Shown: piece by piece, positions 15,972-23,609 of the stretch
How the letters are laid out: every line of letters begins with the position of its first letter
Position numbering within the stretch: the stretch's first letter is position 1
IMG/VR virus record: IMGVR_UViG_3300037606_000337
Coordinates: 1-44,436 of that record
Length of the DNA: 44,436 bases
Direction: 5' to 3' (one strand)
From: a virus
Position numbers and translations under genes: made by a program
The notes under the pieces: generated by a model
Told to the model about the DNA's origin: nothing
What the model saw: only the letters and a program-made list of their open reading frames with translations
The model's database searches: none

Positions 15972-16339
15972 GTAAGCCGCGGAAGAACAGCAGAATGAAA
16001 GGAGCGGTCGGTGAACGAGAATTCCGGCATCTGTTGGTTGAGTCAGGTTGGATCGAAGCAGCCCGTGGGCAGCAGCGATCTGGCTTGGAGCAGGCGGATG
16101 TCGTCGGTGGTCCTAGCACGCTTCACTTTGAGGTGAAGCGGGTTGAGGCTCTCAACCTTCGAACGGCGATGCGGCAGGCGGTGAGGGACGCAGGGGAGGC
16201 CCGGCATCCGGTGGTTGTGCATCGTCGCAACGGCGATACTCGGTGGCTGGCAACGCTTGACGCTCGGGTGCTGCTGCGTATGGTCTCGCTTCTTGAGATG
16301 TTCGGGTTAGACTTTCCCCCCGGTGAAACGATCCGCTGA
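15968..16339 (+). CDS. PD-(D/E)XK endonuclease, Holliday-resolvase-like
   Basis: 123 residues from TTG 15968 (MSKPRKNSRMKGAVGEREF...). I prefer this start to ATG 15995 because relatives typically carry a basic SR-K lead-in before the KGxxGEREF helix, and GAGGGG lies 8 nt upstream. Core residues fit the small phage PDDEXK nucleases: GERE (E), QADVVGG (catalytic D), FEVKRVE (ExK), then AMRQAVRDAG and PVVVHRRNG. It is a likely structure-specific or nicking nuclease for phage recombination intermediates or DNA packaging. It is followed with overlap by a small gene and then TerS. Confidence 0.78.
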   Translation: MSKPRKNSRMKGAVGEREFRHLLVESGWIEAARGQQRSGLEQADVVGGPSTLHFEVKRVEALNLRTAMRQAVRDAGEARHPVVVHRRNGDTRWLATLDARVLLRMVSLLEMFGLDFPPGETIR

Positions 16340-16571
16340 CACCGGTAGGCCCATAGGTGATGACCACCACCGCATTCGGATTACCGACTTCGAGGTGAAG
16401 GCGATGCGGGATGCCTACGAGCTGCGGCGGTGGACGATGGGGCAGGTGGCGGGCTACTGCTTCAGGAAGGGGTGCCAGAAGCCTTGCAAGCATGGGCACA
16501 CCCGCAACTTTTGGACGGTGAGGGCGATCCTGAGGTATGCTCGGCGGAACACGCAGTTGCGAATCGAATGA
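16323..16571 (+). CDS. Small basic protein, possible DNA-binding
   Basis: 82 residues from GTG 16323, overlapping the nuclease gene by 17 bases and TerS by ATGA. A helical region (ITDFEVKAMRDAYELRRWTMGQVAGYCF) could be a helix-turn-helix. It is followed by CQKPCKHGH, which may bind metal, and a basic C-terminus (RAILRYARRNTQLRIE). Its place between a nuclease and TerS would fit an HTH accessory to packaging or late regulation. The family is not recognised. Confidence 0.55.
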   Translation: MKRSADTGRPIGDDHHRIRITDFEVKAMRDAYELRRWTMGQVAGYCFRKGCQKPCKHGHTRNFWTVRAILRYARRNTQLRIE

Positions 16572-17014
16572 GCTACACACCGGAAGCCAAGGCATTCATC
16601 CTTGACGCGTTGATCTCGCACCTCGGTGCGGGGGGCATGCTGCGCGTGTTTGCGCGGGACTTTGGTATTGCCTTCACCACGCTCTACACGTGGGAAGCGG
16701 ACGCGGATGCTGAGCTAAAGGCACGCTTCGCGCACGCGCGCGCCTGTGGTTACGAGTGCTTGGCTGAGGAAACGATCGACATCATCGACGGCACGCACGA
16801 GCACAAGACCTACGACGTAGTGCGCGACAAGGCTCGCGCCCACGTCCGGCTGCAGCTTCTCTCGAAGTGGGCGCACGTGCGCTACGGTGACCGCTCACGC
16901 GTTGACCATGCAGGCGTGCCAAACCAACCCATCACGATCGTGACCGGCGTGCCTCAAGTCGAGCCGCCACCCCTTGACGAGCCACCCCCTGACTTATTGG
17001 CGGTGTTCGGGTGA
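16568..17014 (+). CDS. terS: Terminase small subunit
   Basis: 148 residues from ATG 16568, overlapping the previous stop (ATGA); the upstream extension to 16430 lies in the neighbouring gene's frame-shifted shadow. Residues ~15-45 form a helix-turn-helix (LRVFARDFGIAFTTLYTWEADADAEL). ARFAHARACGYECLAEETIDIID and KARAHVRLQLLSKWAHVRYGDR are typical of Sf6-like small terminases, which bind the pac/cos DNA and deliver it to TerL. The C-terminus is a proline-rich tail (PPPLDEPPPD). Unusually, TerL is ~4.5 kb downstream, with eight genes between. Confidence 0.85.
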   Translation: MSYTPEAKAFILDALISHLGAGGMLRVFARDFGIAFTTLYTWEADADAELKARFAHARACGYECLAEETIDIIDGTHEHKTYDVVRDKARAHVRLQLLSKWAHVRYGDRSRVDHAGVPNQPITIVTGVPQVEPPPLDEPPPDLLAVFG

Positions 17015-17397
17015 CTCAAGGCATCGGCCCGAAGCTGCCCGAGCGTCTGCGCAAGCTCAAGCGTGATGCACGTCAGGCGCTAGAGGCTGCGGATGCCGCG
17101 TCTGACGCCACCGATGCGGTAGTTGCGACGGTGGCAGCGATCGTAGTGCGAGTGTCCGCGGTGCTTGAAGCGTCTGCAGTGGGGTCAGTAGAAGAGTTAG
17201 CGCTTACTTTTGGGGGAGGGGCTTCGATGGGCGCATCAACGCCCGCAGTCCCGGTAGCCTCAGCGCGCACAATCGAAAGCGTGGCGGTGTCCTTCATCAC
17301 CACCAACATCCCCGGCAATTGGACCCTACGGCTGTTCAAGCGCAGCTCGACCTTTCCGCTGACTGAGGTTAGCACCTTTACCGTATCGACATCATAG
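17011..17397 (+). CDS. Putative structural protein with helical N-terminus
   Basis: 128 residues from GTG 17011, overlapping the TerS stop (GTGA). The N-terminal ~60 residues are alanine-rich and helical (ALEAADAASDATDAVVATVAAIVV), possibly coiled coil. The rest is Ser/Thr/Val-rich and beta-like (ESVAVSFITTNIPGNWTLRLFKRSS). I do not recognise the family. Position ahead of two other putative virion proteins and a beta-helix protein suggests a fibre or tail accessory. Confidence 0.5.
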   Translation: MTQGIGPKLPERLRKLKRDARQALEAADAASDATDAVVATVAAIVVRVSAVLEASAVGSVEELALTFGGGASMGASTPAVPVASARTIESVAVSFITTNIPGNWTLRLFKRSSTFPLTEVSTFTVSTS

Positions 17398-17401
17398 ACC
17401 C

Positions 17402-17839
17402 ATGGCATCAGTTACCAACGCGATCGCGATCACCCAGTGTAATGCAGCAGTCGACGCAATCGACGTGGGCGGCACAGGCACCTTGCTGCTCTACAGCGGC
17501 ACACCACCAGCCAACGTCGACGCCTCACTCAGCGGCAACACACTGCTCGCGACGCTGACATTCAGCGCGACGGCGTTCGGAGCTGCGGCAGACGCAACGC
17601 CGGGGGCAACCGCAACAGCGAGCGCGATCACCGAAGACTCGTCAGCAGACGCAACCGGCATCGCGACGTTCGCGCGTGCGGTGAGCGTCACCAACGGCGC
17701 GGTTCTGCAATTCTCCGTCGCAGGATCAACCGGCGGCGATGCTGAGATCCTCGTCGTCAGCGCAGACGCGAACGCCAACATCACGAGCGGTTTGCCGGTG
17801 TCGTGCTCGACGTTCACCTACACGCAACCGGAGTCGTAG
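17402..17839 (+). CDS. Putative virion structural protein
   Basis: 145 residues from ATG 17402. The sequence is beta-rich and Ala/Thr-rich, with LLLYSGTPPANVDASLSGNTLLATLTFSATAFG and a C-terminal LPVSCSTFTYTQPES. This pattern is familiar from small phage structural proteins found near tail or fibre genes; I know no biochemical role. It is followed by a gene starting within its own stop codon (TAGTG), so the two are probably translated together. Confidence 0.6.
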   Translation: MASVTNAIAITQCNAAVDAIDVGGTGTLLLYSGTPPANVDASLSGNTLLATLTFSATAFGAAADATPGATATASAITEDSSADATGIATFARAVSVTNGAVLQFSVAGSTGGDAEILVVSADANANITSGLPVSCSTFTYTQPES

Positions 17840-18360
17840 TGGTCCAGATCCTCGTATGGACCGGCCCCAACCGCCCCAGTGCGGAGGGCACACAACTCGG
17901 CGACATCGTTACGATCCTTGATGACGGGCAGCATCCCGGCCGCAAGATCGTGACGGGCGCCGGGTGGGATGGTCCATGCGACTACTCGACCTTGCGCGGG
18001 CGTGCGCTGACCTCCGCAGAGATGGCAGGAGGCGAGCGGCCCGACTTCAACATCGTCGACATTGACAACACCACGATCGCGCAGTTCAAGAATGCGCTCG
18101 GCGTCAAGATCGCTGAGGCGCTCTCGCTTGCTGTCGTTCCACGACGTTTGAAACGCCTGCCGAAGATCTCCAAGATCAATCCTGCGGCGCTGCCGACTGC
18201 TGCTAGGCGCTCGCTGCGTAACACCGGGCGCGTGCTCGCCACAGGGGCGCAGTTCTTGGGTGTGCTTGCACTCAAGGACGGCGTGACGAAGGCCAAGATC
18301 ATTGAGATGGTTACTCGCCAAGGGAGAGATTCAGGCGAGCTTGTTGAGACGGAGGATTAG
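17839..18360 (+). CDS. Hypothetical protein in the tail/fibre module
   Basis: 173 residues from GTG 17839, overlapping the previous stop by one base. The N-terminal ~60 residues are beta-like (VQILVWTGPNRPSAEGTQLGDIVTIL). A basic helical stretch follows (VVPRRLKRLPKISKI, LPTAARRSLRNTG). The C-terminus (FLGVLALKDGVTKAKIIEMVTRQ) is charged. I recognise no family. The neighbours suggest a virion or tail assembly role. Confidence 0.5.
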   Translation: MVQILVWTGPNRPSAEGTQLGDIVTILDDGQHPGRKIVTGAGWDGPCDYSTLRGRALTSAEMAGGERPDFNIVDIDNTTIAQFKNALGVKIAEALSLAVVPRRLKRLPKISKINPAALPTAARRSLRNTGRVLATGAQFLGVLALKDGVTKAKIIEMVTRQGRDSGELVETED

Positions 18361-18362
18361 CC

Positions 18363-20048
18363 TTGGTCACCACTACCCATACCATTGGCTCCACAGGCGA
18401 CTACGCAAACCTCGGGGCATGGGAGAGTGCCCGACAGACGGCGAGCAGTAGCGGCGACACCGAGCGGGCAGAGCTGGAGAGCGAATTACATACGGGCCAA
18501 GTCACATTGTCGGGGTGGACCTCCGGCGTACTGATCGAGATCGGAGCAGAGGACGCGCAAGACGGGGACTGGGCCGCGGGTGCTCGATACACGGTGTCAG
18601 GCATCATGATCAAGGTGTCGGTCAACAACAACCTCACGGTCTCCGATATTGTGTTTAACGGCCCCGGCATTGGGGGGCTTTTCGATCGGCCCATCTGGGG
18701 AGAGGGAAACGTTCAAACAGACATGCATGCAGCTCGATGCATGTTCCGCGACATAAACGGTTATGCTTCAGCAGCGATCGGCACGGAATCTGACTACCCA
18801 AGTGGAAGGCAGACGATCACCGCCGAGAACTGTGTGTTCTCTGATGTGCGAGCGGCGGTAAACCCCAACTCGTGGGCCGCATACGTAGACGTCCTTTGTG
18901 ACGTGACGATGGCTGGCTGCACCTTATACGACTCAAGCATCCTTGCCGTTCTGGCCAGTCCGTTGAGTGACCTAGTGCTTATTGCGACCGGGTGCCTGAT
19001 GGAAGGCCATGGCAGCTACGAGTCGCTGACGTTCGGAGCGACTACGGGCACTCGGGCATCAACCAGCACCTACAACATCGTTGGGGAATCCAGCACTGCG
19101 CACAACGCAACATGGGACACGGTCACCGGTCTCTCAGCGAGTGCCACATGGGTCACTGGCACGCCCGGGTCCGGCGAGGTTGGGTTTACCAACATTGGGA
19201 CAGAGGACTTCTCGCTAGTCGATCACGCCAACAACATAGCGATCGACTTCGTGGCCTCTGGCACGATGCCGACGACGGACATCCTCGGCGCGACACGGGG
19301 GGCTACCGAGGATGCTGGCGCGTTTGAGGTGGTGTCGGCTGGCGTTGATGCAACCGGCGCTGCGGTTGGCCTTCTCGGCGTCGGCGCCGCCGTCGGCACG
19401 CAGACGACTACAGCAACAGGTGCTGGCGTTGGCTTGCTCGGCACCGGCTCTGCAACCGCAACGCAGTCGATCAACGCAACCGGATCTGCAGTCGGCCTTC
19501 TTGGCGTTGGCGCTGCATCTGCAACGCAGTCGATTGACGCAACCGGCACCGCTGTTGGCCTGCTCGGTGCCGCGAGCGCGAGCGTATCGCAGTCGACGGA
19601 CGCAGTAGGCACCGCAGTAGGCTTGCTCGGCGTTGGCGCTGCATCTGTAGCGCAGTCAATCGACGCGAGCGCGGCGGCGGTGGGCTTGCTTGGCGTGGGC
19701 TCGGCTGCGCTCGCCCAAGAGATAACCTCACAAGGCACCGCGCTGGGGCTACTCGGTGTTGGTGCCGCTACGCTGGGTCAAGGCACGGAGTTCACCAGTG
19801 CCGCGCTGGGCTTGCTTGGCGTCGGCGTGGCGGCTGTGTCCCAGCAGATAGGTTTCACCGGGGTAAGTGTTGGGGCGCTGGGGGTTGGTTACGCACTACT
19901 CACTCAAGTAGTTGGCCCGGTGGTCACAGTGGGGGCGTGGTCCCCTGAAGTGTCATTCGCTGCGGGTGACGAGTGGTTGTTGGTGCTCGACGGGCCGAGT
20001 GCTGACGCTCCCGCCGCTCGCGTTGAGGTTGTCTTCAGGTTAGATTGA
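18363..20048 (+). CDS. Beta-helix receptor-binding/tail protein with nine-fold hydrophobic repeat
   Basis: 561 residues from TTG 18363, supported by GGAGG 7 nt upstream. Residues ~5-320 look like a right-handed parallel beta-helix: HTIGSTGDYANLGAWESA at the N-terminus, then rungs such as DIVFNGPGIGG, AENCVFSDV and AGCTLYDS. Residues 329-517 are nine 21-residue repeats with the core AVGLLGVGAA, separated by A-T-Q-S turns. The last ~45 residues (VTVGAWSPEVSFAAGDEWLLVL) form a small beta domain. The beta-helix suggests host-surface binding or polysaccharide contact; catalytic residues are not evident. The repeat block is hydrophobic and glycine-rich, unlike usual fibre shafts. Confidence 0.65.
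   Translation: MVTTTHTIGSTGDYANLGAWESARQTASSSGDTERAELESELHTGQVTLSGWTSGVLIEIGAEDAQDGDWAAGARYTVSGIMIKVSVNNNLTVSDIVFNGPGIGGLFDRPIWGEGNVQTDMHAARCMFRDINGYASAAIGTESDYPSGRQTITAENCVFSDVRAAVNPNSWAAYVDVLCDVTMAGCTLYDSSILAVLASPLSDLVLIATGCLMEGHGSYESLTFGATTGTRASTSTYNIVGESSTAHNATWDTVTGLSASATWVTGTPGSGEVGFTNIGTEDFSLVDHANNIAIDFVASGTMPTTDILGATRGATEDAGAFEVVSAGVDATGAAVGLLGVGAAVGTQTTTATGAGVGLLGTGSATATQSINATGSAVGLLGVGAASATQSIDATGTAVGLLGAASASVSQSTDAVGTAVGLLGVGAASVAQSIDASAAAVGLLGVGSAALAQEITSQGTALGLLGVGAATLGQGTEFTSAALGLLGVGVAAVSQQIGFTGVSVGALGVGYALLTQVVGPVVTVGAWSPEVSFAAGDEWLLVLDGPSADAPAARVEVVFRLD
19347..19913 (+). repeat. Nine 63-bp coding repeats (21 residues each)
   Basis: In-frame repeats inside the beta-helix protein gene, residues 329-517. 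Units 2-5 are most alike (ATGxAVGLLGVGAASATQS type); units 6-9 diverge toward the 3' end. The GLLGVG core is kept in most units. The gradient of similarity suggests growth by internal duplication. Confidence 0.9.
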
Positions 20049-20052
20049 TCGC

Positions 20053-20295
20053 ATGAAGAACCACGCAACCATGCCGAGCGGCCTCATCGTCCCCACCCAA
20101 GGCACGCCACACGGCTATATCAAACTGCGCCGCGCGGTGGATGGCTCGCCACTCATCGTCAGCGCCGCGTTCGTCGTCGCTGTCATGTGCGGTGACGATG
20201 TCACGTATGTGCAGACGACCACGAGTGACGAGAGCATCGAGGTGCGCGAGGCGTTTGACACGGTCATGCGCTTGCTGTGCGAGGTGCTGGGGTGA
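20053..20295 (+). CDS. Small hypothetical protein
   Basis: 80 residues from ATG 20053. It is probably mixed alpha/beta: SPLIVSAAFVVAVMCGDDVTYVQTT then a helix (EVREAFDTVMRLLCEVLG). No family is recognised. It overlaps the next gene by GTGA, so it is likely co-translated with the signal-sequence protein downstream. Confidence 0.55.
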   Translation: MKNHATMPSGLIVPTQGTPHGYIKLRRAVDGSPLIVSAAFVVAVMCGDDVTYVQTTTSDESIEVREAFDTVMRLLCEVLG

Positions 20296-20909
20296 GGCGT
20301 GCCGCCGTTGCATTCGCGTTGTTGTTTTGGGCTGGGCTGACGGTGGCTTGTGCGCTAGTGCTCGACCACCCGGAGCCCGTGCCTAGGCAAGCACCGAGCT
20401 ACTTCGATACGGTCACCGCCAACCCAACGACGAGCTTCATCGAGTCGCCGAGTGCGGCGATGCTCGAAGACGCGGTGACTACTGCCAAAGCACGCGCGAC
20501 AATCCGCTACCCCACCTCGCTGGCTAACGTCGGCGGTGGACTGCCCCTCGTGGTCCCGCCCGCGTCGCTCCCGGTAGTCGGCCGCCCGTTCACCGTTGGC
20601 TGGACGACTCGCCCGTCAGCGGGGTTTCCTAACTCGCGCACCGCGCTACTTGCCACGCTGCAGCCACCGCCCGCCCCTTCGCTGATCCCAAACGGCGGCG
20701 GTGGTATGTTGATGGTGCCGCCTGACTACGTGATCATTCCGGGCTCGGTGCCGTGGCTCACGCAAGACGCGGGGCGGGTGCGCTTCGACATCACGCTGCT
20801 ACCTCAGCTCGCCGGGCTGCGCATGTGGATGCAGCTCCTCGTGGCTGACGCTCGCGTGCCCGCAGGCGTCACGGTCTCGCCCATGCTTGAGCTTGTCTTC
20901 GGCTCGTGA
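20292..20909 (+). CDS. Exported or membrane-anchored hypothetical protein
   Basis: 205 residues from GTG 20292, overlapping the previous TGA. The N-terminus is VRRAAVAFALLFWAGLTVACALV, a basic start plus hydrophobic segment with a Cys that makes a weak lipobox (TVAC). The remainder is Pro/Val-rich and beta-like (PLVVPPASLPVVGRPFTVGW, then PPDYVIIPGSVPW and GLRMWMQLLVADARVPAGVTVSP). It could be an anchored or exported virion or lysis-associated protein; no family is recognised. Confidence 0.5.
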   Translation: MRRAAVAFALLFWAGLTVACALVLDHPEPVPRQAPSYFDTVTANPTTSFIESPSAAMLEDAVTTAKARATIRYPTSLANVGGGLPLVVPPASLPVVGRPFTVGWTTRPSAGFPNSRTALLATLQPPPAPSLIPNGGGGMLMVPPDYVIIPGSVPWLTQDAGRVRFDITLLPQLAGLRMWMQLLVADARVPAGVTVSPMLELVFGS

Positions 20910-21196
20910 ATCATCGCCGGGGACGCGGAGGTAGGCGTCCGGCCAACCCTCGCGGACCCGTCGGCAATGGCCCGCAGAATAGCTACGCGCTCGACCAGCC
21001 TATCCGCAGCTTGCTGACTGACCTACTCGACGCGGTCCCGTTCATCTGCCAATACCGCATCAGGACCTTGAGGCCGTGCGGTCAGCTCGCCGCGTGGGTG
21101 AGTCCAACGGGCGCCAAGTGGTGTGAGGCGCACAAGCATTGCAGCGCGGAAGTCGCGCCCTTGGTAGTATCCCCAGATGCAGACACCGGATACTAA
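20906..21196 (+). CDS. Small basic protein with possible zinc-binding cysteines
   Basis: 96 residues from GTG 20906, overlapping the previous stop (GTGA). The N-terminus is arginine/glycine-rich (RRGRGGRRPANPRGP). Cysteines occur as FICQYRIRTLRPCGQ and WCEAHKHCS, which may bind one zinc. Position just upstream of TerL could suggest an HNH-like or packaging accessory, but no catalytic motif is visible. Function unknown. Confidence 0.5.
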   Translation: MNHRRGRGGRRPANPRGPVGNGPQNSYALDQPIRSLLTDLLDAVPFICQYRIRTLRPCGQLAAWVSPTGAKWCEAHKHCSAEVAPLVVSPDADTGY

Positions 21197-21449
21197 CCCG
21201 CCCCCGACTTGGCTGATCCGGATGAAGCGCCACGACAGCGCGCCCTCGTTTTGGTGCGGGGGCAAGGAGGGGTTGACGTGGGGTGACGTTGACTTTGCGG
21301 TGTTGTTCCGCTCCGAGCTGGACGCTGAGGCAGTGATGCGAATCCTGAAGCAGAAGCCTGAGTTTGCCAACCTGGACTTAGCGGTTGAGTCCGTGGTTGA
21401 GCCCGTGGTTGAGCTGCCCCTTGAGCCCTGGGGCATGCAAAAGCGTTAA
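21177..21449 (+). CDS. Small hypothetical protein before TerL
   Basis: 90 residues from ATG 21177, overlapping the previous gene by 20 bases. The middle contains TWGDVDFAVLFRSELDAEAVMRILKQ. The end has an imperfect short repeat (VESVVEPVVELPLEP). No family is recognised. It sits 17 bases upstream of TerL in the same direction. Confidence 0.5.
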   Translation: MQTPDTNPPPTWLIRMKRHDSAPSFWCGGKEGLTWGDVDFAVLFRSELDAEAVMRILKQKPEFANLDLAVESVVEPVVELPLEPWGMQKR

Positions 21450-21466
21450 TTGAGTCTGAGCACCCA

Positions 21467-22801
21467 ATGCAGTTGAGCCTCAACTACAAGCCGCGCAATT
21501 GGCAGGACGTGTTCCACCGGACACGCACGCACTACGCGGTGCTCGCAGTGTGTCGACGCGCGGGCAAGACCAAGGCCGCGTTGATGGACCTAGCCGACGC
21601 CGCGATGAGGTTCACCCTCGATCGTGGCTTGTTCGCCTACATCGCGCCGCTGCGCACACAAGCGAAACAGATCGCGTGGGCCGAACTCAAGTCAACGCTG
21701 CGGCACTTAATCGTCACCGGGCACGTGACCATCAGCGAGAGCGAGCTGTCTGTCACGTTTTGGAACGGCGCAATCATCAAGCTGTTCGGGTCTGACGACC
21801 CCGACTCGCTTCGTGGCTTCCGCTTCGACCGCGTCGTCATGGACGAAGTTGCTCAGATGAAGAGCGACGTTTGGAGTGAGGTAGTGATGCCCGCGTGCCA
21901 AGACCGTGATGCGCCGGTGCTGTTCATCGGCACACCCAAGGGCGTCGACCTATTCAGCGAGCTGTTCTACAAAGGCTTGCGTGGCGCAAACCCGAAGTGG
22001 TCTTCGCATCGGTGGACGATCTACGACGTTGGCATCTTCACCCCCGCCAAGATTGAAGAGATCCGCGGCTCGATGTCTGAGAAGGCATTCGCGCGCGAGT
22101 TCCTTTGCGACTTCGAGGCGGGCGCCGAGGATCAGCTTATTTCGTTCGCCGACGTGCAACTCGCTTCGCAGCGTGTGGCAACTCTTGAGATGGCGTTCGG
22201 CGCGCCGGTCATCCTTGGCGTTGATCCCGCCCGCTTCGGTGACGACCGCACTGTGATCGTCAGGCGGCAGGGGGTTGTTGCCTACCCGCCGATTATCATC
22301 AACGACGCCGACAACATGGAAGTGGCGTCCGCGGTCGCGTTGGAGATCAACAAGCACAACCCGGCGGCGGTGTTCATCGACATTGGCCAAGGCGCAGGCG
22401 TGGTAGACCGGCTGCGCCAACTCGGCTACCCAGTGATCGAGGTGCCATTCGGAGGCAAGGCGCACAAGTCCGAGCTTTACTTCAACCGCCGGTCGGAGAT
22501 GTGGGCCGAGACCCGTGATTGGCTGCGCGCGGGCGGGGTGCTGCCAGATGACCTCGGGCTCAAGCAAGAGTTGTGCGCTCCGACCTACACGTTCGACCCA
22601 AGGGGGCGTATCAAACTTGAGTCGAAGGACGACATCTTGACGCGCATCCCCGAGATGTCGCCGGACAAGGCGGACGCGCTAGCGCTCACATTCGCGTCCC
22701 CGGTGGCCGCCCCCACGCTTGAGAGTGAGTTGCGCCGCCGGATCCCCAACTTAGGGAACGCCAGCAACGACGAGCCTGAAGCGTGGAACCCCTGGGCGTA
22801 G
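21467..22801 (+). CDS. terL: Terminase large subunit (packaging ATPase and nuclease)
   Basis: 444 residues from ATG 21467. ATPase domain: Walker A CRRAGKT (29-35), Walker B DRVVMDE (D126, E127), coupling motif FIGTPKG. Nuclease domain: ILGVDPARFGDDRT (D253), VFIDIGQGAG and MSPDKADALALTF supply the RNase H-like acidic residues. With TerS it cuts concatemers and pumps DNA through the portal. The length is normal for podovirus TerL. The stop codon is directly followed by a stem-loop shared with the end of the gene at 25841-26101. Confidence 0.95.
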   Translation: MQLSLNYKPRNWQDVFHRTRTHYAVLAVCRRAGKTKAALMDLADAAMRFTLDRGLFAYIAPLRTQAKQIAWAELKSTLRHLIVTGHVTISESELSVTFWNGAIIKLFGSDDPDSLRGFRFDRVVMDEVAQMKSDVWSEVVMPACQDRDAPVLFIGTPKGVDLFSELFYKGLRGANPKWSSHRWTIYDVGIFTPAKIEEIRGSMSEKAFAREFLCDFEAGAEDQLISFADVQLASQRVATLEMAFGAPVILGVDPARFGDDRTVIVRRQGVVAYPPIIINDADNMEVASAVALEINKHNPAAVFIDIGQGAGVVDRLRQLGYPVIEVPFGGKAHKSELYFNRRSEMWAETRDWLRAGGVLPDDLGLKQELCAPTYTFDPRGRIKLESKDDILTRIPEMSPDKADALALTFASPVAAPTLESELRRRIPNLGNASNDEPEAWNPWA

Positions 22802-22842
22802 GGGGCACATAACGCCCTCGCCGGTCGGGCACGATGCCGGGA
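22801..22842 (+). promoter_or_regulatory. Conserved intergenic stem-loop, copy 1
   Basis: GGGGGC (22801-22806) pairs with GCCCTC (22814-22819, one G-U) around loop ACATAAC. It shares its first 12 bases with 26101-26112 and sits exactly 42 bases before the next ATG, as does the second copy. No U-tract follows, so it is probably not a classical terminator. Confidence 0.5.
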
Positions 22843-23316
22843 ATGATCTCGACCATCGCGCATGTGGCCTCGCTGTCGGTGGCTGAGTTAGAAGCCGAAG
22901 GCGGGCCGCTGTTCCAACAGCACTTCGACGAGATCCGCAGCGGGGACACTTACCAAGTCGACCCGGACTGGAAGCAATACCGCGCGCTTGAGAACCTAGG
23001 CATGCTGCTGGCGTTCGGTGCGCGCGACGGGCTGACCAAGGGGGCACCGCTCATCGGGTATCTGCTGGCTATCTTCGTTGAGCGTCACTTGCACTACCAG
23101 CTCAGCTACGCGCAGGTCGACGTGGCGTTTGTCAGCTCCAGCCACCGAGGCAGCTCGGCGATGTCGAACATGTCCACCCTGCTGCGCGAGTCGGCCCGGG
23201 CCCTCGGTGCGAGCGAACTCATTTGGCACGCAGCGCCGGACTCAGCGATGCAGACTATTGCTGAGAAGTCGCGCCGCTTCCGGTTACGCGATCACAACTA
23301 TTCGGAGTCAATCTAA
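22843..23316 (+). CDS. GNAT-fold (acetyltransferase-like) phage protein
   Basis: 157 residues from ATG 22843; the alternative ATG 22834 lies inside the conserved intergenic element, and the second copy of that element places its ATG at this same offset. The C-terminal half has the GNAT signature order: VAFVSSSHRGSSAMSNMSTLLRESARALGASELIWHA, then RFRLRDHNYS. The serine-rich loop stands where acetyl-CoA pyrophosphate binding (R/Q-x-x-G-x-G/A) is expected, but the motif is degenerate. Such proteins occur between terminase and portal in podoviruses and are sometimes compared with T7 gp13. The role (virion or modifying enzyme) is uncertain. Confidence 0.6.
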   Translation: MISTIAHVASLSVAELEAEGGPLFQQHFDEIRSGDTYQVDPDWKQYRALENLGMLLAFGARDGLTKGAPLIGYLLAIFVERHLHYQLSYAQVDVAFVSSSHRGSSAMSNMSTLLRESARALGASELIWHAAPDSAMQTIAEKSRRFRLRDHNYSESI

Positions 23317-23609
23317 TGGTATTCGCAACAGCAGCAGCCGCGATCGTCGGCGCGGCCTACGGCATCTACTCAGGTGAGTCGCAGTCGAAGCAAGCGCGCA
23401 AGGGTCGCAACCGCCAAGCGGCTGCCCAGAACCAAGCGATGAGCCAGCAGTCAGCCACCGCCGCGCGGTCGCAAGGGCGTGAAGCTCAGCGCCGTCGGGG
23501 GAGGCAGATCGCAATCGCGAACTCGATCTCCGTCAGGTCACCCACCACCCCGACCGCGCTCGATTCCACCACCACCCCCAACGCGGGCACGTCTCGTGTG
23601 CTCGGTTAA
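23316..23609 (+). CDS. Small virion-associated protein with N-terminal hydrophobic helix
   Basis: 97 residues from ATG 23316 (TAATG overlap). The hydrophobic/glycine N-terminus (MVFATAAAAIVGAAYGIYSGE) is followed by a long basic glutamine/arginine-rich helix (QSKQARKGRNRQAAAQNQAMSQQ...) and a Thr/Pro-rich tail. This layout is common for small proteins directly before the portal gene in podoviruses and echoes the N-terminus of internal virion protein gp14-like genes. It overlaps the portal start (TAATG). Confidence 0.6.
   Translation: MVFATAAAAIVGAAYGIYSGESQSKQARKGRNRQAAAQNQAMSQQSATAARSQGREAQRRRGRQIAIANSISVRSPTTPTALDSTTTPNAGTSRVLG

Noticed and set aside
22834-22842. ATG 22834 as start of the GNAT-like gene
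   Set aside because: It falls inside the conserved intergenic element; the matching element at 26101 places its gene start at the offset of ATG 22843.
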